Source: Klebsiella pneumoniae (GTDB lineage: Bacteria; Myxococcota_A; UBA796; SXON01). From it: DNA of 64,000 nucleotides. A program made the translations under genes and the position numbers. Below, piece by piece: positions 59,863-64,000 of this stretch. The DNA lies in contig CAMAWH010000020.1 in NCBI GenBank assembly GCA_945861635.1, positions 1 to 64,000 on the forward strand. The letters are read 5' to 3'. The notes under the pieces were generated by a model. That model did no database searches and was not told the DNA's origin. It saw only the letters and a program-made list of their open reading frames with translations. Position 1 is the stretch's first letter; each line of letters opens with the position of its first letter.

Positions 59863-62800
59863 CTACCGCAACGACGCCCTCTCCCTCGCTCGAGCCGCGC
59901 CCGCCGCATCCCCGGCCTTTTCCAGCACCCACGCGCTGTCCAGTTCTACCTGTCGCGCTGCCATCTTGCACGCTGCTGCCGGCCTCGCCAACGCAGCTCT
60001 CGCCGCGATCGTAGCGGCTTCCGGCTCCCTCGTCACCTGCGCCAGCGCCAGCAGCGAGAGCCGCACTGCCTCCACGTCCCACGGCAGGTCCGGCAGCCAC
60101 GCGCCGGGGCCCAGAGACGCAATCGCCTCTTCCGCCTCTCCCGTTTCCGCGAGCACGCGAACCGGGTGCGCCCAGATGCCGATCAGCGCAACGCGGTGCA
60201 GACGACACAGCGACAGCGCCTCCCGTGCGGAACTCCTCGCCGCGGCATTCTCCCCAAGGTTCGCGAGGACGCGCGCGCGGATCGCATGCGCCATCACATC
60301 CGCGAGCGGGAGCGAGGCGCTCTCTGCCAGAGATTCCAACTCGTCCGCGATTCGCGCGGCCGCATCGTTCTCGCCGCGTTCGAGGGCGCGTTCCGCCGTC
60401 GATCGAAGGGAGCGAGCGAGGTGCTCGTCCGCCCCCGCCTCTCTGGCTGCGGCGACGGCCCGAGCGAGCGGTTCCGATGGATCGACGCCCTCTCCCCACC
60501 GAACCATCGCTTGGCCCCATGCCGCGTTGATGGTGGCGAGCACGTTGCGCGTGTCCGCGCCCAACTCGCCCACGGCCGCCCACAACTGCGCCGCCCCGTC
60601 GCGATCCCCGCCATCGAGGCGGACCACGGCCAAAACATGCGCAGCATCGGGCCACGCCGGATCCCCCCGCTCCAACGCCGCAAGCGCCTCCTCCAACGAC
60701 GACGAGGACTGCCGCGCGCGCCCCCGCGCCGCCGCCATGATGCCGACGCCCGCCAGGGCCCGCCCGATCGCTGCGCGATCGCCTTCCTGCCGCGCGGCAA
60801 GGAGCGCCAGTGTGTAGGCGTCCTCCGCCTGATCGGGGTGGTCGCTGCCCCGGAGCGTGTCGCCAAGCGCCTGATAGAGCTGGCGCCGCCAGCGCGCGCC
60901 GTCCAGCGGGGACAGCGCCGCTTCCGCCGCAGCGCGCGACTCCAAGGCCCGTTGGCAGAGCGTCTTTGCCGAAGCGAAATCCGGACGACGCACGGCGCGC
61001 TGGGCGGCCGCGATCAGGAGCGGGTAGGCGCTGGCCGGATCGCCTCCGTGAAGGAGATGATGCGCGGCAACCTCGGCAATTGCGCCGGAGCGTCGGCGGT
61101 ACACGCGCTGAAGCGCATCCGCGGCGGCAAGGTGCATGGCGGCGCGTCGTGTCGCGTCGATGCTCTCATACACCACCTGGGCACGGCGGCGCTGAGGAAT
61201 TGCGTAGATCTCCTGTAGCCCGTCCTCCTCCATCGTCAGCTGCCCGTCCCGCGCGAGCGCGCCGAGCGCGGTCGAGGCCTCCCCCTCTTGCAGGCCGGCA
61301 ACCGGGGCGACCAGGGCAACGCTCGCCGGCGACGACAGCACGGCCAGCGCCTCCACGCACGCGCGCTCCCCGGTCGGAAGAGCGCCGAGAAATGCCGCTT
61401 CCACACTGCGAACACGATCCGGGAGCGGGAGAGGATCGGCACGGAGCGCCTCTACCGGGCGCGTCGCACGGAGCGATCCGTCGGGAGAAAGGACCAACCA
61501 ACCGGCACGAACCAGCGCGTCGAGCTGTTCCACGGTCGCGCCCGGCGACCCGCCGAGTTCATCGTGCAGGCGCCGACCCAACGCGGCACCAAGGCCGCCA
61601 TGCAAACCGCGGTCCCGCAGCATTCCACGCACCGCATCTCGGTCCAGACCGCCCAAGGGAACCTCCTCCGCGGCCAGCCCGGTTGCCTGTCCGCTTGCGA
61701 TGGCGCTGCCGCCCAACTCCACGGTGGACACGACCACGAGCAGCGGCCCGCCCGCTCCCGCAATGACCGCGCGGACGAGTTCCCCGAGCACCGCGGCGTC
61801 TTCGGGCACCAGCTGATCGGCGTCATCGATGGCGAGCAGCCAGCGCGCCTCGCCCATCCGCGCCCGAAGCTGCGCAAGGGGCGGCCCTGGCGAGAGCGCG
61901 TCCGGCATCTGCGCCAACAATGCTGGAATCGTCGTAATGGCGCCCGCCAACGCCGCGCTGGCACCGGCGTTCTGGGCGCGCTCGACGATTTCCGCGAGCA
62001 GCCGCGTCCGCCCGGAACCTGCCGGACCGACGACCGCAACGACGCCGCCGCGCCCTCGACGGACGAGTTCGTCCACTCGCGTCGCGACGCGTTCCAGCTC
62101 ACGCTCCCGCCCGTGGATGCCGAGCAGCCCCGTCGGAGCCTCCTCGGCCAGGGCGCGAACCACGAAGCGCGCGGACGCGAAACGGCGCGCCGGGTCTTTC
62201 TGAAGCAACTTCATGCACACGCGCTCAAGGCGCGGCGGAATGCGCGGGTCGATCTCACTCGGCGGCCGCGGCATTTCCGTGAGGTGGCGCGCGAGGTAGC
62301 CGGCGATGGTGTCCGCGACGATCGGGCGTCGCAAGGTGAGCATCGTGTAGAGGAGCGCGCCGAGGCTGTAGAGATCGGCGCGAGCGTCCACCGCGTCTCC
62401 CGTGATCTGCTCCGGCGCCATGAACGCGACCGTCCCTACCAACCGCCCCGCCATCGTGAGATTGGTCGTAAAAACGTCCGGGTCCTTCACGACGCCGAAA
62501 TCGGTGAGACGCACGGCGCCATCGCGACCGATCAGCACGTTTCCCGGCTTCAAATCGCGATGGATGATGCCGTTTTCGTGGACGTACGCGAGTGCGTTGC
62601 ACAGTTCGGTGAGGATGTGCTCCACACGCGGCCATCGATCTGGCGGCGGATCGGCCTGCCAGCGCTCGATGACGGCACCCAGATCGTGCCCCTCGACCAA
62701 TTCCAGCGCCAGCCACGGGTACCCGTCGTGCTCGCCGGCGTCTACGACCTTGACAACGTTGGGGTGATCGAGCCGGTCGAGCGTCAGGTACTCCCGACGA

Positions 62801-62973
62801 AACCGCTTCACTTCTTCAGGCGTGATGCGACCTTGATGAAGAATCTTGAGCGCCACCGGGCCGTCCCCGCCCTGAGCTCGGTAGACGACGGCCATCCCGC
62901 CGACACCAAGCGTTTCACCGAGGATGTACGGTCCAACCTTGTCTCCTGTGAGCGGTGGTGCGCCGCCGCTCAC
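59863..62973 (-). CDS. Ser/Thr protein kinase with AAA-16 ATPase and TPR domains
   Basis: A 1036-residue signalling protein. Kinase domain residues 15-275: glycine loop GETLGVGGMAVVYR, Lys43 in VALKIL, IIHRDLKPGNVL with Asp140, DFG at 158-160 and FMAPEQ. Residues about 285-480 are an AAA-16 ATPase: Walker A GPAGSGRTRLL has Arg322 where Lys is usual, and Walker B is WLLAIDDADQL. Residues about 600-1030 are TPR-like helical repeats (DQAEDAYTLALLAARQEGDR, RARQSSSSLEEALAALERGD, ENAAARSSAREALSLCRLHR). Such kinases are characteristic of myxobacteria, where TPR parts select partners. No membrane segment. A likely paralogue lies immediately upstream on the same strand. Confidence 0.9.
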   Translation of the reverse strand: MSGGAPPLTGDKVGPYILGETLGVGGMAVVYRAQGGDGPVALKILHQGRITPEEVKRFRREYLTLDRLDHPNVVKVVDAGEHDGYPWLALELVEGHDLGAVIERWQADPPPDRWPRVEHILTELCNALAYVHENGIIHRDLKPGNVLIGRDGAVRLTDFGVVKDPDVFTTNLTMAGRLVGTVAFMAPEQITGDAVDARADLYSLGALLYTMLTLRRPIVADTIAGYLARHLTEMPRPPSEIDPRIPPRLERVCMKLLQKDPARRFASARFVVRALAEEAPTGLLGIHGRERELERVATRVDELVRRGRGGVVAVVGPAGSGRTRLLAEIVERAQNAGASAALAGAITTIPALLAQMPDALSPGPPLAQLRARMGEARWLLAIDDADQLVPEDAAVLGELVRAVIAGAGGPLLVVVSTVELGGSAIASGQATGLAAEEVPLGGLDRDAVRGMLRDRGLHGGLGAALGRRLHDELGGSPGATVEQLDALVRAGWLVLSPDGSLRATRPVEALRADPLPLPDRVRSVEAAFLGALPTGERACVEALAVLSSPASVALVAPVAGLQEGEASTALGALARDGQLTMEEDGLQEIYAIPQRRRAQVVYESIDATRRAAMHLAAADALQRVYRRRSGAIAEVAAHHLLHGGDPASAYPLLIAAAQRAVRRPDFASAKTLCQRALESRAAAEAALSPLDGARWRRQLYQALGDTLRGSDHPDQAEDAYTLALLAARQEGDRAAIGRALAGVGIMAAARGRARQSSSSLEEALAALERGDPAWPDAAHVLAVVRLDGGDRDGAAQLWAAVGELGADTRNVLATINAAWGQAMVRWGEGVDPSEPLARAVAAAREAGADEHLARSLRSTAERALERGENDAAARIADELESLAESASLPLADVMAHAIRARVLANLGENAAARSSAREALSLCRLHRVALIGIWAHPVRVLAETGEAEEAIASLGPGAWLPDLPWDVEAVRLSLLALAQVTREPEAATIAARAALARPAAACKMAARQVELDSAWVLEKAGDAAGAARARERASLR

Positions 62974-62995
62974 GGTTTCTCCTGGCGCGAGGCGC

Positions 62996-64000
62996 TCATT
63001 CGAGTGCCGGGCTGAGCCAGCTCAGGCCCAGGAATCGCTCCGCGTCTTCTCTGGGAAGATTCGCGGCGAGCGAGCGAGCAAGCGCATCCGCAACACGACG
63101 ATGGCGCGCAACCGCCGCCTCGTCACGCGACTGTTGGGCGGCAATGCAGTGCCCCTTGAGCGCGAAGAAGCGATATCCGCATGCGTCGGCGCGGCGAACG
63201 GCCGCCTCCGCCCGCCGCGTCGCCTCTGCCGGGTTGTCGATCTCCGCAAACGCCTGAGCGAGCACGATGTCCGTGCGGCATTCCTGGTAGGGCCAACGCG
63301 GACCTTGGGTCGCGAGCGCGCGCTGGATGGCGGCCTCCGCACCGGCGACGTCACCTTGCGTCGCGTGCCATCGCGCACGCCAGGCGTGCAGCACGGGACC
63401 AAACCCGTCCGCGTCATGTCGGCCAGCGAGCGATTCGGCTTCCGCAAGGCCGCTCTCGACCCTGGCCTGGTCGTCAGCCGCCGCCCAGATCGCCCGAATC
63501 AACGCCACGAGTACGAACAGCGTCACGCTGGGGTCACCGAGTCGGCGCGCGATCGTCAAGGCGCCCTCGCCCTCGTCCATCGCTTCTGCGTTCCGACCCA
63601 GGTCCGTGAGGAGCAGCGCCATCTGCCGGCGTCCGCGCACCATACCGAGGAGATGATGCGCTTCCCGTGCGTCCGTCCACGTGCGCTCGGCCAACTCCAA
63701 CCCCCGCCGCAGGTTCCCGGTGCAGTGGTGGACCTCACAAAGGTTCATGCGAGCGGCAGAAAGGGGTGCGAGCAGCCCTATACGTTCGAAGACGCCGGCA
63801 CTCTGCTCGAAGTGTTTGCGCGCCTCTGCCGATTGGCCCTTCCCGAGCGCAACCAGGCCGAGTCCGTTGTAGCCGAACGCGAGGCATTTCTCGTCACGGA
63901 CACTGTCTCCGAGCGCCAGCGCCTCGATGTAGTGACGACGCGCCGCTTCGATGTCTCCGTGCCCCCAGCGGATGCCGGCAATTGTGATCACGATCGAGGC
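62996..64000 (-). CDS. TPR-rich C-terminus of a kinase/ATPase-like protein, 5' end outside window
   Basis: The minus frame is open through base 64000 (SIVITIAG), so the gene is partial at its 5' end. The visible 334 residues are consecutive TPR units: AARRHYIEALALGDSVRDEK, FGYNGLGLVALGKGQSAEAR, LRRGLELAERTWTDAREAHH, NAEAMDEGEGALTIARRLGD and DNPAEATRRAEAAVRRADAC. It ends LPREDAERFLGLSWLSPALE. The same kind of region follows the kinase and AAA domains in the neighbouring gene, so the missing N-terminus is probably a kinase. It is 22 bp upstream of the 59863 gene on the same strand. Confidence 0.8.
   Translation of the reverse strand, partial: ASIVITIAGIRWGHGDIEAARRHYIEALALGDSVRDEKCLAFGYNGLGLVALGKGQSAEARKHFEQSAGVFERIGLLAPLSAARMNLCEVHHCTGNLRRGLELAERTWTDAREAHHLLGMVRGRRQMALLLTDLGRNAEAMDEGEGALTIARRLGDPSVTLFVLVALIRAIWAAADDQARVESGLAEAESLAGRHDADGFGPVLHAWRARWHATQGDVAGAEAAIQRALATQGPRWPYQECRTDIVLAQAFAEIDNPAEATRRAEAAVRRADACGYRFFALKGHCIAAQQSRDEAAVARHRRVADALARSLAANLPREDAERFLGLSWLSPALE

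Noticed and set aside
1-64000. tRNA, rRNA or riboswitch structures.
   Set aside because: Reading by eye I found no cloverleaf with conserved T-loop GGTTCGAATCC-type sequence and no rRNA core segments. A covariance-model search would be needed to exclude small RNAs.

Overview
The window looks like a chromosomal segment of a high-GC member of the Myxococcota or a close deltaproteobacterial relative. This is inferred from gene content, not from a marker gene. The evidence is: a MYXO-CTERM-like C-terminus on a giant thrombospondin-type-3 (TSP3) repeat protein; MopE-type Asp/Cys repeats with RCC1 repeats; TSP3-OmpA proteins; FG-GAP lipoproteins with Asp-Thr-Gly linkers; a TIGR02147-type regulator; Tad pilus and FHA genes; and Ser/Thr kinase-AAA-TPR proteins. 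No rRNA, tRNA, CRISPR array or complete insertion sequence was seen.

Layout. 1-3.6 kb (minus): ribF, aroE, tadC, a DUF192 gene and a window-truncated FHA gene, closely packed. 3.6-7.5 kb: a response regulator-EAL gene divergent from a serA-serC-DUF1292 run. 7.6-10.6 kb: a chimeric or truncated FG-GAP locus and a DUF4143 ATPase that appears leaderless. 10.6-18.2 kb (plus): an envelope cluster with an exported, domain-permuted PEP/pyruvate-binding lipoprotein, two further lipoproteins, a sulfatase-fold lipoprotein and a helix-hairpin-helix-like lipoprotein. 18.2-21.3 kb: a flavoprotein lipoprotein, DUF1801 and a truncated phosphodiester glycosidase fused to a secreted protein. 21.4-27.8 kb: MopE/RCC1 and beta-helix surface proteins, a squalene/phytoene synthase homologue, pyroglutamyl peptidase, and a TIGR02147 regulator coupled to a lipoprotein. 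27.9-33.5 kb: the giant TSP3 protein and an OmpA-TSP3 porin-like protein. 33.5-34.5 kb: a decayed HNH gene and dispersed repeats.

34.5-47.2 kb is mainly metabolic: M28 peptidase, SRPBCC protein, esterase plus LURP-one protein, methylmalonyl-CoA epimerase plus NagZ, an SDR, ArsM, a sugar nucleotidyltransferase, a DMT exporter, an acyl-CoA synthetase, a HAD lipoprotein and a truncated FAD oxidoreductase. 47.2-56.3 kb holds a second TSP3-OmpA protein, a B12-binding-type radical SAM enzyme and a TerB-MoxR-DUF58-DUF4129 module. 56.3-59.8 kb is accessory: a Phd/VapC pair with a perfect palindromic operator, gene remnants, a frameshifted FG-GAP lipoprotein and a PHM-like copper monooxygenase lipoprotein. 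59.8-64 kb: a kinase-AAA-TPR giant and the end of a likely paralogue.

Three themes recur. Many secreted proteins carry unusually short lipoprotein-like leaders, with Cys at residue 8-15 and no basic n-region. At least six loci look like truncated, fused or frameshifted genes. Several intergenic regions carry dispersed or inverted repeats, including an ungapped 133-bp repeat pair.
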